Shown piece after piece: positions 17,405 through 26,376 of a DNA stretch of 64,000 nt (the stretch's first letter is position 1; each line of letters opens with the position of its first letter). The stretch comes from Staphylococcus succinus (lineage in GTDB: Bacteria; Bacillota; Bacilli; Staphylococcales; Staphylococcaceae). A model generated the notes under the pieces. It searched no databases and was not told the DNA's origin. It was given only the letters and a program-made list of their open reading frames with translations. Both the position numbers and the translations under genes were made by a program. The DNA lies in NCBI RefSeq assembly GCF_029024945.1, contig NZ_CP118976.1:1984001-2048000 (forward strand), read 5' to 3'.

Positions 17405-17637
17405 CTTAATGCTTCTAATACTGCTACTATCTTATTAGGTGTCGCCCATTCATCTCTATCAAAATCCATAATAGATACTTCAATATCTAATTTATTTTGA
17501 ATTTCTAGTAAAAGTCCTACCGTTTGGAATGAATCTATAATACCTTCTTCAAATAATTCCACATCTGGGTTTTCTTTAACCACACTACTTTCACTAACGT
17601 CTTCCAATACATCTAATACTTGATTTCTAAATTCCAT
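17401..17637 (-). CDS. dltC: D-alanyl carrier protein DltC
   Basis: 78-residue acyl carrier protein. Ser36 in GIIDSFQTV is the 4'-phosphopantetheine site. DltA loads D-alanine onto it and DltB/DltD pass it on. The length is as usual for staphylococci. GGAGG upstream of the ATG, 21 bases after dltB. Confidence 0.95.
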   Translation of the reverse strand: MEFRNQVLDVLEDVSESSVVKENPDVELFEEGIIDSFQTVGLLLEIQNKLDIEVSIMDFDRDEWATPNKIVAVLEALR

Positions 17638-17658
17638 AATAATTTTTCCTCCAATTTT

Positions 17659-18873
17659 TTAAAATAATTTCCCTGAAAAGATTAGAAAACCAAAAGCTAC
17701 AAAATGAAACGTTATGATGATGCTTATTATTGTAGTTATTTGATTTTTCCATCTAGGGGGATGAGTTTTTCTCCATCTTTCATAATATCCATAACCTATA
17801 AATAGTAATGCATGATATAAGCCATAAGCAATATAGTAAATTTCAATGCCATGCCATATCCCCATGATTATAAAATTGAGTGAAAAGGCAATATTAGACA
17901 TTGCAAATTGGCTTTTTAATAACTTCTTCTTAGATAAGAAAAATAAAGTTCTCATATAAATACAATCTCTAAACCAAAATGAAAGGGTCATATGCCATCT
18001 ATTCCAAAAATCTTTAATATTTTTAGCTTTAAATGGTTGTTTAAAGTTTGGCGGTGTTTGTATGCCATATATATAACTAAAAGCAATTGCAAATAGTGAG
18101 TATCCAGCAAAATCAAAGAATAAATACAAACTGTAGGCATACATATAAAGCCATTTTGTAGTAAACCCATTAAAATCTAGCATCAACGGATTAATGGCAT
18201 AGACTTGAATTAAGTACGCAATAATATATTTGTATAAAAATCCAATCATAATAAAGTGAACAGCCTTCAATAACATCTGATGATATTGCATACCGCTTGG
18301 TATTTTTTGATCGTCTTTTGCAAACCTTTTATAACGATCTATAGGACCTGATGATATTGTAGGGAAGAATGATATAAATTGGATGATTTTCCAGAAGTTT
18401 ACCTCTTTAATTGAACCATCACGTATTTCCATTAACAATTGAACACTTTTAAAGGTAATATAAGAAATACCTAAAAATCCAATTAATTCAACAACCTTAC
18501 TCTCATGAAAATGTATGCTTGAAGCGCCTATCAAGGAACTTTGAGCTATTTTAACAATGACTAGCGGTAAAATAGATAGTACGATAACTATAAAAAATTT
18601 ACTAAACGTATTATTTTTTGCACGTGATTTCCAATAATATAATATAATTGCGACTTGCCACAGGATATACAGTATAAAGTTAATAAATTGTACACTTAAC
18701 CATGTTTGTCCAAATAGATTATGTTTATCCGAAGAGAATATGAGTTCAATCATTACGAGTGTGCTGAGCCCGTTATAAATACGACTTCTTTTACCTTGTA
18801 ACCCCAATATAATAACTGGTATTAATAATACAAATGCAATTAAAAAGAAAGTAAATGTGCCATAAGGAATCAT
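17659..18873 (-). CDS. dltB: Membrane O-acyltransferase DltB
   Basis: 404-residue MBOAT-family integral membrane protein with about 11-13 hydrophobic segments. The catalytic histidine is in FIIMGIWHGIEIYYIAYG near residue 335, and NFKQPFKAKNIKDFWNRWH is the conserved MBOAT/DltB block. It transfers D-alanine across the membrane to lipoteichoic acid. It overlaps the dltA stop by one base (TAATG), showing coupling. Confidence 0.95.
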   Translation of the reverse strand: MIPYGTFTFFLIAFVLLIPVIILGLQGKRSRIYNGLSTLVMIELIFSSDKHNLFGQTWLSVQFINFILYILWQVAIILYYWKSRAKNNTFSKFFIVIVLSILPLVIVKIAQSSLIGASSIHFHESKVVELIGFLGISYITFKSVQLLMEIRDGSIKEVNFWKIIQFISFFPTISSGPIDRYKRFAKDDQKIPSGMQYHQMLLKAVHFIMIGFLYKYIIAYLIQVYAINPLMLDFNGFTTKWLYMYAYSLYLFFDFAGYSLFAIAFSYIYGIQTPPNFKQPFKAKNIKDFWNRWHMTLSFWFRDCIYMRTLFFLSKKKLLKSQFAMSNIAFSLNFIIMGIWHGIEIYYIAYGLYHALLFIGYGYYERWRKTHPPRWKNQITTIISIIITFHFVAFGFLIFSGKLF

Positions 18874-20336
18874 TAATTTACACCCTCAGCTATCTTTTTA
18901 CGATCTAATTTACCGTTGACCGTTAATGGTAATTTATCCGTAAAGTGTATTTTTTTAGGAATCATATACTCGGGAATATGTTCCTTTAATGCTCCTTTAA
19001 TATCACGAGTCATTTCTTGTTCAGTTAAATCAATATGATTTGGTCTATTAGATACAACCACTGCATGTATTTGTGTGACTTTGTTGTCTTTATATATAGG
19101 CACGACAACCGCTTCTTTAACACAGTCTATCTGTCTCAATTGAAATTCAATTTCTTCTAATTCCATCCGATAGCCGTTCAATTTAATTTGAAAATCTATA
19201 CGACCGTTAATAAACCACTGCTTGTCTCTTTGCTCAGCTTTATCACCGGTGTGATAAGCGCGTTGGTTATTGGCTTTTTTAAATACCTTATTCGTTTTAA
19301 TCTCGTCGTATACATAACCCATACTGACACAATCACCAGTTATAATAAGTTCATCATTATGTCCTAAAATTAAGGAAGTTCCTGGCCTTGGCGCCCCCAC
19401 TGGTAACGGGTTATACTCGCGTAATATGTCTTCTGTTATTAAAATACTAGTAACAGCTACAGTAGCTTCAGTTGGGCCATAAGTATTATAGATCCATGCA
19501 GAAGGAAAACGTTGTAAAAGCATTTTGGCAGTTCTATGTGCAAATATTTCACCGCAGAAGAAAAACTCTTTTAAACTAGCGTATTTTGTTTCTGTTAACT
19601 GTGGTAACATCAAGCACATTTCCATAAATGATGGCGTTGAAACCCATACATTAATTTTTGCTTCATCCAACATCTCACTGAGTCTTTTAGGTTTATTAAT
19701 CATCATCTTATCGACTAAATTTAATGTCCCCGACGTTGCTAAACAAGGATATATAGCCATTACTGATAAATCGAAAGAAAATGGCGCCTGATTTAACCAT
19801 TGTTGATATTCTCCTAATTGATTCAGATCGACCATCCATCTTGTAAAGTCATTTAGACTTTTATAACTAATTTGTACGCCTTTAGGCTCCCCTGTAGAAC
19901 CAGATGTAAATATTGTATAAGCAATATCATCTGCTTTAATTTTAGATTCAAATGTAAGTTCGCAAGTATTGTTTTTTATTGTATTAATATCAATCACATT
20001 TAATTCAAATTGCTCAATGTTTTCATCAGTTGTATTGATTAAAAATTGAGGATTCATTTTTTTTATAATTGTGTGCAAACGGTCTTGAGGTAAAGATGTA
20101 TCCAAAGGTACATAGCCACATCCTGCTTTAATACTGGCAATCATTGCTACAATCATAAACGGCGACATGTGACCATACGCTATAATAGGTCTATCCGTTT
20201 CTTGTATCATACGAGCAAGTATATTCGAATATTGATTTAACTCTTTATACGTTAATTGCTCATGATTATGTTGCACAGCTATGTGATGTGGGCAATTTTT
20301 TTCACTTTCACTTAATGATTGAATTATATCTTTCAT
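18873..20336 (-). CDS. dltA: D-alanine--carrier ligase DltA
   Basis: 487-residue adenylation enzyme that activates D-alanine with ATP and loads DltC. It has core motifs YTIFTSGSTGEPKGV, YNTYGPTEATVAV, YHTGDKAE and LPLTVNGKLDRKK. I start at the ATG at 20336 because AAGGAG lies seven bases upstream, within the last bases of the preceding reading; an in-frame ATG at 20351 overlaps that ribosome site and the dltX stop. Second gene of dltXABCD. D-alanylation lowers negative surface charge and sensitivity to cationic peptides. Confidence 0.95.
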   Translation of the reverse strand: MKDIIQSLSESEKNCPHHIAVQHNHEQLTYKELNQYSNILARMIQETDRPIIAYGHMSPFMIVAMIASIKAGCGYVPLDTSLPQDRLHTIIKKMNPQFLINTTDENIEQFELNVIDINTIKNNTCELTFESKIKADDIAYTIFTSGSTGEPKGVQISYKSLNDFTRWMVDLNQLGEYQQWLNQAPFSFDLSVMAIYPCLATSGTLNLVDKMMINKPKRLSEMLDEAKINVWVSTPSFMEMCLMLPQLTETKYASLKEFFFCGEIFAHRTAKMLLQRFPSAWIYNTYGPTEATVAVTSILITEDILREYNPLPVGAPRPGTSLILGHNDELIITGDCVSMGYVYDEIKTNKVFKKANNQRAYHTGDKAEQRDKQWFINGRIDFQIKLNGYRMELEEIEFQLRQIDCVKEAVVVPIYKDNKVTQIHAVVVSNRPNHIDLTEQEMTRDIKGALKEHIPEYMIPKKIHFTDKLPLTVNGKLDRKKIAEGVN

Positions 20337-20350
20337 GCTTGTCTCCTTCA

Positions 20351-20494
20351 TTAAAATTCATTATAAATAAAGTTATTATGTGTATCACCACTACCATAAA
20401 TTAAATATAGTGCTATAAATATTACAAGATATAATAGCGTTAGCAAGTATGGTTTCACTGTGAGATATTTAGTATTACCTTTATCGTTATTCAT
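20351..20494 (-). CDS. dltX: DltX, small membrane peptide of the dlt operon
   Basis: 47-residue protein with one hydrophobic segment (YLLTLLYLVIFIALYLIYG). It ends in the FIYNEF motif, the hallmark of DltX C-termini. GAGGTG stands eight bases before the ATG at 20494. The stop lies 15 bases before the dltA start and the dltA ribosome site begins right after it, so the two are coupled. DltX is reported to be needed for D-alanylation in Bacillus and to carry D-alanine extracellularly in Lactobacillus; here identity rests on motif and position. Confidence 0.9.
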   Translation of the reverse strand: MNNDKGNTKYLTVKPYLLTLLYLVIFIALYLIYGSGDTHNNFIYNEF

Positions 20495-20579
20495 AATTCA
20501 CCTCTTTTACAATTATTGAATGTATGTATTTAAATCTATCTAAAATATGTATAACGACTTTTTACAAATTTCCCAATTT

Positions 20580-20608
20580 ATTATACATTCTTTTCAACGA
20601 TATTACAA
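20580..20608 (-). promoter_or_regulatory. dlt operon promoter
   Basis: Minus-strand TTGTAA (20603-20608), exactly 17 bases, TATAAT (20580-20585). It lies 86 bases upstream of dltX with no better candidate nearer. Confidence 0.7.
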
Positions 20609-20626
20609 TTTAATAAACAATTTCCT

Positions 20627-20646
20627 ATATAACAAATGTGTTATAT
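20627..20646. promoter_or_regulatory. GraR-like palindrome upstream of dlt
   Basis: Perfect 8-4-8 inverted repeat ATATAACA-AATG-TGTTATAT, 18 bases upstream of the dlt -35. Its centre ACAAATGTGT matches the S. aureus GraR motif ACAAATTTGT at 9 of 10 positions. Location just upstream of the -35 suits an activator. Confidence 0.6.
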
Positions 20647-20686
20647 TGAATGCGTCTCAAATTTTAAGCATATTTTTTAAAATAAA

Positions 20687-20737
20687 AAAATAAAAGCCGA
20701 TAGAAATCCTAAAAAGGAACTCTACCAGCTTTTATTA
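20687..20737 (-). terminator. Terminator of the hydroxyacid dehydrogenase operon
   Basis: Minus-strand 13-bp stem with G-U pairs (AAAAGCTGGTAGA / TCTATCGGCTTTT) and a following A/T7 run, 50 bases after the dehydrogenase stop. Confidence 0.75.
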
Positions 20738-20787
20738 TTATAAATCATGCTATAATCTATTCACTTTAATAACTTTACATACATTTT

Positions 20788-21753
20788 TTAAATAGCTTTT
20801 ATAGGTGTTTTGGGTTGATTATCGTTTAAAACTAAGCGAATATTATCAACACAAAGTTGAATCATGCGATTTCTAGTAATAACTGATGCACTACCAATAT
20901 GAGGCACAATCAATGCGTTGCTCATAGAAAGGAGTGGATGCGACATATCTATCGGCTCTTGACGTAAAACATCAAGACCACAAGCTGCTATTTCTCCTTC
21001 TTGCAGCGCTTTGACAAGCGCTTGTTCATCTACAACTGCGCCACGTCCAATATTAATAAAAATGGCATCATTTTTCATTTTCTTAAATGCCGCTTCATTA
21101 AATTTATCACGTGTATCTTCTGTAAGCGGCGCTGTACAAACAATAAAATCACTATTTTCTAATAATGTATCAAATGATACATATAATGCACCTAATTTTT
21201 CTTCAGCATCCTTATATCTCGTTCTATTATGATACATAATATTCGTGTTAAATCCCTTAAGTCGACGTGCAAAAGCTTTACCTATGTCGCCCATGCCGAA
21301 TATCCCGACTTTAGCATTGTATAAATCTTTACCTGCTAGTAAATAAGGTCCCCAACTTTGCCATTCGCCTCTTTGCACATATTGTTCAGCTTCAACTATG
21401 CGTCGCGCTACACTTAACAATAATGTGATACCTAATTCAGCTGTCGTTTCTGTAAGTACTTCTGGCGTATTCGTAGCGATAATACCTTTACTATGCACTA
21501 ATGGTACATCAATATTATCAAATCCAACTGCCATATTAGCAATTACTTTGAGATGTGGTGCAGACTCTATAACAGCTTCATCAATTTTCTCACTTAACGT
21601 AATAAAGCATGCTGTAGCATCTTTTAATGAATCTAAAAACTTTTCTCTCGGCATTGGTGTGTATGACTCATTCCATACTTCAACTTCTGCAAATGCTTCT
21701 AGTTGTTCTATAAATGGTTGTGGTATCTTTCTTGTTACGATGACTTTTTCCAT
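20788..21753 (-). CDS. D-isomer-specific 2-hydroxyacid dehydrogenase
   Basis: 321-residue NAD(P)-dependent reductase of 2-oxoacids, closest in pattern to glyoxylate/hydroxypyruvate reductases. It has nucleotide motif VGIFGMGDIGKAFARRLKG near 150, catalytic His in VPHIGSASVITR near 290, and the RGAVVDEQALVKAL block. It lies ten bases after the HAD phosphatase gene, so the DUF86-HAD-dehydrogenase set is likely one operon. The precise substrate is uncertain. Confidence 0.85.
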   Translation of the reverse strand: MEKVIVTRKIPQPFIEQLEAFAEVEVWNESYTPMPREKFLDSLKDATACFITLSEKIDEAVIESAPHLKVIANMAVGFDNIDVPLVHSKGIIATNTPEVLTETTAELGITLLLSVARRIVEAEQYVQRGEWQSWGPYLLAGKDLYNAKVGIFGMGDIGKAFARRLKGFNTNIMYHNRTRYKDAEEKLGALYVSFDTLLENSDFIVCTAPLTEDTRDKFNEAAFKKMKNDAIFINIGRGAVVDEQALVKALQEGEIAACGLDVLRQEPIDMSHPLLSMSNALIVPHIGSASVITRNRMIQLCVDNIRLVLNDNQPKTPIKAI

Positions 21754-21763
21754 TCAATCACTC

Positions 21764-22543
21764 CTACCTTTTGAGTTCGTTGATAACTTCATTTAAATCT
21801 TTAAACGTGTATGTCGGAGGTACATCTTTCACTTCAATTTCTTCTTTCGTAGTCACGCCAGTTTGGACATGAATTGTATCTATATTAACATTAATCCCAG
21901 ATAAAATGTCAGTATCATACAAATCACCAACCATTGCTACTGCAGATGGATCGATGTCTAATGTTTCTAGAGCCTTATTCATGATAATAGGTTGCGGTTT
22001 GCCTATAAATGTAGGTTGAACACCCGTTGAGACTGACACCACACTTGTTATCGCGCCATTACCAGGTAAAAATCCACGTTCTTTAGGAATAGATAAGTCT
22101 TGATTCGTTGAAATAAATTTGGCACCATTACGTACACCAAGTGTCGCAGTTGCTAATTTTTCATAAGTTACCGCTTCATCTAAACCAATAACCACATAGT
22201 CTACAAATTCATCATCTTTGATTTCTAAACCATAGGCTTTTAAAGCTGTTTCTAAGCCACTACCGCCTAACATATAGACTGAAGCGCCGGGCGCTTCCTC
22301 AGCTATATATTCTGCAGTAGCAAGCGCTGAGGTAACGACTTCATTAGGCTTTGCATCTATGCCCATTGTATGTAATTTTGAAGCTACATCTTCAGGCTCT
22401 TTACTTGAATTATTCGTCACATATAGGTGTGGTATTTGTTGTTGATTCAAATATTCTATAAATTGTGCTGCCCCATCGATAATTTCATTACCTTTATATA
22501 ACGTCCCATCTAAATCTATAAGATAAGCTTTATAATTTTTCAT
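21764..22543 (-). CDS. HAD-IIA family phosphatase (NagD/YutF-like)
   Basis: 259-residue HAD hydrolase with nucleophile motif LIDLDGTLYKG at the N-terminus, VTNNSSK (motif II), and VGDLYDTDILSG (motif IV) plus the C2-type cap of the NagD group. It probably dephosphorylates small phospho-metabolites; substrates of this group are broad. The gene lies six bases after the DUF86 gene and ten before the dehydrogenase. Confidence 0.87.
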   Translation of the reverse strand: MKNYKAYLIDLDGTLYKGNEIIDGAAQFIEYLNQQQIPHLYVTNNSSKEPEDVASKLHTMGIDAKPNEVVTSALATAEYIAEEAPGASVYMLGGSGLETALKAYGLEIKDDEFVDYVVIGLDEAVTYEKLATATLGVRNGAKFISTNQDLSIPKERGFLPGNGAITSVVSVSTGVQPTFIGKPQPIIMNKALETLDIDPSAVAMVGDLYDTDILSGINVNIDTIHVQTGVTTKEEIEVKDVPPTYTFKDLNEVINELKR

Positions 22544-22549
22544 TTCTGT

Positions 22550-22981
22550 TTACTCTCCCTTTTTACCAAATGCTGTAATCGGTACATCTTCATTTTTTAA
22601 AAATTGTGTTACTTCTTCAATGTATTGCTGATAATATGCTAAAGATTCATCAAAGAGTGGCACTAATTTGTTTACGTCTAATTCATCATAATAATGGACA
22701 AAATGCTTTCTAACTTCGACCGTTTGATTAATCTGCACCTGTGTTTCTTTAGAAATTACATTTTCTAACTCTAAAATATCAATAACATCCTTATAATTTC
22801 CAGGATCTCTTAATATAAAAGCATCAATAATCATATTGCCAATATCGACAGCTGATTCTATAAACATCTGTGAAATACGTTCAAATGCATAATGATTATC
22901 TTTATTTTGAGGATAATCTGTTATTAATTGTTGTAAGTAATTTAACTTTATATTTAATTGATTCTTATTCACGAAATACAT
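22550..22981 (-). CDS. DUF86/HepT-like HEPN protein (YutE-like)
   Basis: 143-residue helical protein of the DUF86/HepT family. The segment EVRKHFVHYYDE carries the R-x4-H HEPN ribonuclease-type motif. HepT proteins are usually paired with an MNT nucleotidyltransferase; none is adjacent here. The ATG at 22981 has GGGGTG upstream; a longer frame starting at 23008 spans that ribosome site. It is first gene of a probable three-gene operon with housekeeping enzymes. Confidence 0.8.
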   Translation of the reverse strand: MYFVNKNQLNIKLNYLQQLITDYPQNKDNHYAFERISQMFIESAVDIGNMIIDAFILRDPGNYKDVIDILELENVISKETQVQINQTVEVRKHFVHYYDELDVNKLVPLFDESLAYYQQYIEEVTQFLKNEDVPITAFGKKGE

Positions 22982-23135
22982 TATTTTCACCCCTATTAAT
23001 GTCATCATACCATACCTTTGCAGTCGAATTCATTTATGGTTATACTAAATATTAAGACTTTATTGGGTTAGTAAAATTCAATGTTTAAAGAATTATTTTT
23101 TTTAAATCACAATCTATTATTAGGAGCGTTTTAAC

Positions 23136-23402
23136 ATGATTGATATGTATCTATATGACGATGATGAATCTGCACAAGTCCAATTTGTTGGTTTTGTTGG
23201 TGAGCACAGTCGCTATGATTTAATGTTAGTACAAACAAACCGCCATTATGGTAAATCTATTGTCCTCAATATGCAAACGAATAAGTTTGGTATTATAGGG
23301 ACTGATGATTTAGAAGAAGAAGGTTATATTTCCCATATACTTGGCGTGAATGAAGAAGAAGGCAACGAAATTACTGAATACCTTAACGAAATCATTCAAT
23401 AA
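23136..23402 (+). CDS. DUF3055 family protein
   Basis: 88-residue acidic protein conserved in staphylococci and bacilli (DUF3055), function unknown. It starts MIDMYLYDDDESAQVQFVGF and ends in an acidic helix. There is no signal or membrane segment. AGGAG lies nine bases before the ATG. It is monocistronic, divergent from the DUF86 operon and convergent with yutD. Confidence 0.72.
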   Translation: MIDMYLYDDDESAQVQFVGFVGEHSRYDLMLVQTNRHYGKSIVLNMQTNKFGIIGTDDLEEEGYISHILGVNEEEGNEITEYLNEIIQ

Positions 23403-23435
23403 AACAATAAATCATTTATATCAAATATATTAATA

Positions 23436-23473
23436 AAGAACCAAGCGTCTATGTATGACACTTGGTTCTTTAT
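23436..23473. terminator. Bidirectional terminator DUF3055 / yutD
   Basis: 10-bp outer stem AAGAACCAAG/CTTGGTTCTT plus GTC/GAC inside, flanked by A and T tracts, between convergent genes. Confidence 0.85.
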
Positions 23474-23853
23474 TTGTCCGTTCGTTGTATACTTGGCTGA
23501 ATCTTCACATCATGAAGCTTATTCTCTTCGAATTCAGCATCAGCTATACGTGTATCATCTATATGACGCTTTGCTTCCTTTTCAGAAACACGTCTTAAAA
23601 TAAAATAAGGGCAACCAAAGTTACAATACTCTAACAGATAATCTTGTATTGTGGAAAATCGTTTACTTAATTCTGCTTTTTTATTTGTATCATTATAAAA
23701 CCCTTTTAATCTTAATTGATCATACCCAAAATCGCCTACTATAAAATCATATTTATCTAAAATATCAGAATAACGATTTGCAAATATTTCTTCGTCAAAT
23801 GATGCTCTATAATCTTCAATTATTTCAAAGTATTGTTCATTCACTTTTATCAT
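23470..23853 (-). CDS. YutD-family protein (DUF1027)
   Basis: 127-residue conserved Firmicute protein, DUF1027/YutD, function unknown. The conserved block YDFIVGDFGYDQLRLKGFY and the cysteine pair in EYCNFGCPYFILRR are present. The ATG at 23853 has AGGTG six bases upstream; the ATG nine bases before is too close to it. In B. subtilis yutD adjoins lipA (yutB), as here. Confidence 0.82.
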   Translation of the reverse strand: MIKVNEQYFEIIEDYRASFDEEIFANRYSDILDKYDFIVGDFGYDQLRLKGFYNDTNKKAELSKRFSTIQDYLLEYCNFGCPYFILRRVSEKEAKRHIDDTRIADAEFEENKLHDVKIQPSIQRTDK

Positions 23854-23943
23854 TTCATTCACCTAATCTAAATATGTCACATATCAATGTAGTATTAAGA
23901 AGTGCTATTACATTTCACGACATATATGAATTATATTTCTAAT

Positions 23944-24005
23944 AAAGACTTAGCTCACAAGAATACGCTGTATTGAAGCATAATTCTTCATTGAACTAAG
24001 TCTTT
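23944..24005 (-). terminator. lipA terminator
   Basis: Long branched hairpin: AAAGACTTAG / CTAAGTCTTT outer arms (23944-23953, 23996-24005) with inner AAGAAT/ATTCTT pairing, about 20 bases after the lipA stop. Confidence 0.65.
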
Positions 24006-24023
24006 GGTTTCTATCTTAAATTA

Positions 24024-24953
24024 TTATAAATTTGTCTCTTGATTCAACTGTTCTTCACCTAAACGTTGTCTCTCTTTTGCTGCTTCATTAACTTGCTCAT
24101 CAGCATGATATGAACTACGCACAAGAGGTCCAGCTTGGCAATGTTTAAAACCTTTGTCCATTGCTATTTTTCTTAATTTACCAAATTCTAGTGGTGTGTA
24201 GTATTTTTCAACTTTTAAATGTTTGCGTGAAGGTTGCAAATATTGTCCAATAGTTAAAATATCTACATCATTTGCACGTAAGTCATCCATTGTTTCATAA
24301 ATTTCTTCGTGTGTCTCACCTAATCCAACCATCAAACTAGATTTCGTTGGAATATCTGGTTGTAATTCTTTTGAACGTCTTAAGAATTCTAATGTACGAT
24401 CGTAAGTCGCTCGCGCACGAACTCTTGGCGTTAAGCGGCGTACGGTTTCGATATTGTGGTTAAGTATATCTGGTTTCGAAGCCATTAACGTTTCTAAAGC
24501 TTCAAAATCTCCACCCATATCAGAAGGTAAAATTTCAATTGAAGTAAACGGATTACGTTCACGTACTTTACGTACTGTTTCTGCATATACGTTAGAACCA
24601 GCATCTCTTAAATCATCACGTGCTACTGCTGTAATTACAACATGTTTCAAGTTCATTAATTCAACAGATTCAGCTACACGTTCTGGTTCGTCTAAATCTA
24701 ATTCGTTCGGCAAGCCAGTCTTTACTGCACAAAAGCGACAAGCACGTGTACACACTGCACCTAAAATCATAAAAGTAGCAGTACGTCGTTCTCCCCAACA
24801 TTCATGTATATTCGGACATTTTGCTTCTTCGCAAACTGTGTGTAAATTCTTTTCACGCATCATTTTCTTAAGACCAGTGTAGTTTTCGTTTGTGTTCAGC
24901 TTTATTTTCAGCCAATCTGGTTTACGTAAAATTTCTTCATTTTTAGTAGCCAT
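24024..24953 (-). CDS. lipA: Lipoyl synthase LipA
   Basis: 309-residue radical SAM enzyme inserting two sulphur atoms into octanoyl groups to form lipoate on GcvH and 2-oxoacid dehydrogenases. Both cluster motifs are intact: auxiliary cluster Cys41, Cys46 and Cys52 (CEEAKCPNIHEC) and radical SAM Cys68, Cys72 and Cys75 (CTRACRFC). The conserved C-terminal RSSYHA provides the serine ligand. The length is normal. Its auxiliary cluster is consumed each turnover, tying it to the SUF/Nfu genes in this window. Confidence 0.96.
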   Translation of the reverse strand: MATKNEEILRKPDWLKIKLNTNENYTGLKKMMREKNLHTVCEEAKCPNIHECWGERRTATFMILGAVCTRACRFCAVKTGLPNELDLDEPERVAESVELMNLKHVVITAVARDDLRDAGSNVYAETVRKVRERNPFTSIEILPSDMGGDFEALETLMASKPDILNHNIETVRRLTPRVRARATYDRTLEFLRRSKELQPDIPTKSSLMVGLGETHEEIYETMDDLRANDVDILTIGQYLQPSRKHLKVEKYYTPLEFGKLRKIAMDKGFKHCQAGPLVRSSYHADEQVNEAAKERQRLGEEQLNQETNL

Positions 24954-25034
24954 AACCGCACAATCCTCCTGATTTGAAATCTCTACTCATTATAACGAAA
25001 TTTTCACTAAATTAAAACGTAAATCGGTTATAAT

Positions 25035-26354
25035 TTAATATTCTAGTAATTTCTCTTTAAATATATCTCTTAAAAACTCGGGCATTAAATAATCTGTCGG
25101 TTGGTCTTTGAGTGTTGGAAAGTAACGACCAAAGGTATACATATCTATAGTTCCCAATATATATGTAGTTTCGTCATCAATCTCTTCACCGTTTATAAAA
25201 TACTTTGATTCTGATTCAATAAAGCCTAAATTATACAGAATATATCCTCCAAAGATATCACCTCTAAACCCTAATCCTTGCGCATGTTCATTAATATATT
25301 CTTGTTTTTGGCTTTTTAATATTACATTTTTTAATTCTTGCCCGTTCAGTTTAATACGTACGACATTGATAGGATGTGGTAACATTTGATGAATGTCATA
25401 TTCTGTCACTTCATCTGCAATAACATCCTTAACAATAAGGCCAGCGTTAATAATTGTACAATCAGCATTAGTAAATTCAAATACACTTTCAGCTAACATA
25501 TATGCCGTTTGTGAAATGACATTCGTCTTTCTAGGTAAATTCACAGGACGATTGATAATAGCATCACTTAAAAGCGCCTTGCCCTCAGCTTCAAAATTTG
25601 TTTCAAAGTCTGGTAATGTTTCAACCGGATGCAACTTAGCTACTTTGTTCACAACGCTTTTATTTTCAATTTCTAATGTCACTTCACCTAAAAAGTAACC
25701 ATATTTACCCGCTGCAGCCATTAATACACCATTATTCATTTCACCCTGTTCAAAATAATGATGTGTGTGACTCCCTAAAATCAAGTCAATCTCTGGAATC
25801 TCTTGACATAATTTTTCATCAAAGAATACACCTACATGACTCATAATTATAAGTAAATCATATGCGCCTTCATTGGCTTGCACTTCATCCTTAATTGCTT
25901 CTAATGGATTGGTTACTACCCAATCTAAAGCACGGTAAAACGGTGTAAACGGAGCTGTAGCAGCAATAAATAAAATTCGCACACCTTCAATTTCTTTAAT
26001 GTAAGAAGACGACATATTATGGGGTAAACGTCCCTGCTCATCAAAAACATTTGAACATGTTACATGAAAATTTGCTTTATCGTATAGCGTATTTAGCGCA
26101 TCATGTGAAATCGTCATGCCTTCATTGTTACCAATCGTTGCAAGATCACATTGTGCTTGATTTAACAACTCTACATTTTTAATACCCATTGTAGCCTCTG
26201 TGACTGGCGCAGATAAATCAACATGGTCGCCGATATCTAAATAAAGAGAGGGATGATCCAACTTCGGTCTTGCCTCAGCTAAATAAGCTGAAATACGTGC
26301 GTATTCATGTAGATGACTGTGTATATCATTAGTATGATAAATCGTTAACTCCAT
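25035..26354 (-). CDS. Metallophosphoesterase / 5'-nucleotidase (YunD-like)
   Basis: 439-residue protein with an N-terminal calcineurin-like phosphoesterase domain (YHTNDIHSHL, DIGDHVD, TIGNNEG, MSHVG and GSHTHH metal motifs) and a C-terminal 5'-nucleotidase domain. It has no signal peptide, so it is probably cytoplasmic, like B. subtilis YunD. It likely hydrolyses nucleotides or UDP-sugars. It is followed in order by YunE and YunF homologues upstream, the B. subtilis arrangement. Confidence 0.85.
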   Translation of the reverse strand: MELTIYHTNDIHSHLHEYARISAYLAEARPKLDHPSLYLDIGDHVDLSAPVTEATMGIKNVELLNQAQCDLATIGNNEGMTISHDALNTLYDKANFHVTCSNVFDEQGRLPHNMSSSYIKEIEGVRILFIAATAPFTPFYRALDWVVTNPLEAIKDEVQANEGAYDLLIIMSHVGVFFDEKLCQEIPEIDLILGSHTHHYFEQGEMNNGVLMAAAGKYGYFLGEVTLEIENKSVVNKVAKLHPVETLPDFETNFEAEGKALLSDAIINRPVNLPRKTNVISQTAYMLAESVFEFTNADCTIINAGLIVKDVIADEVTEYDIHQMLPHPINVVRIKLNGQELKNVILKSQKQEYINEHAQGLGFRGDIFGGYILYNLGFIESESKYFINGEEIDDETTYILGTIDMYTFGRYFPTLKDQPTDYLMPEFLRDIFKEKLLEY

Positions 26355-26376
26355 CTCTAATTCCCTCCTCTAATAC

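Noticed and set aside
24454..24882. Long plus-strand open frame opposite lipA
   Set aside because: Antisense shadow of a fully conserved radical SAM gene, without ribosome site.
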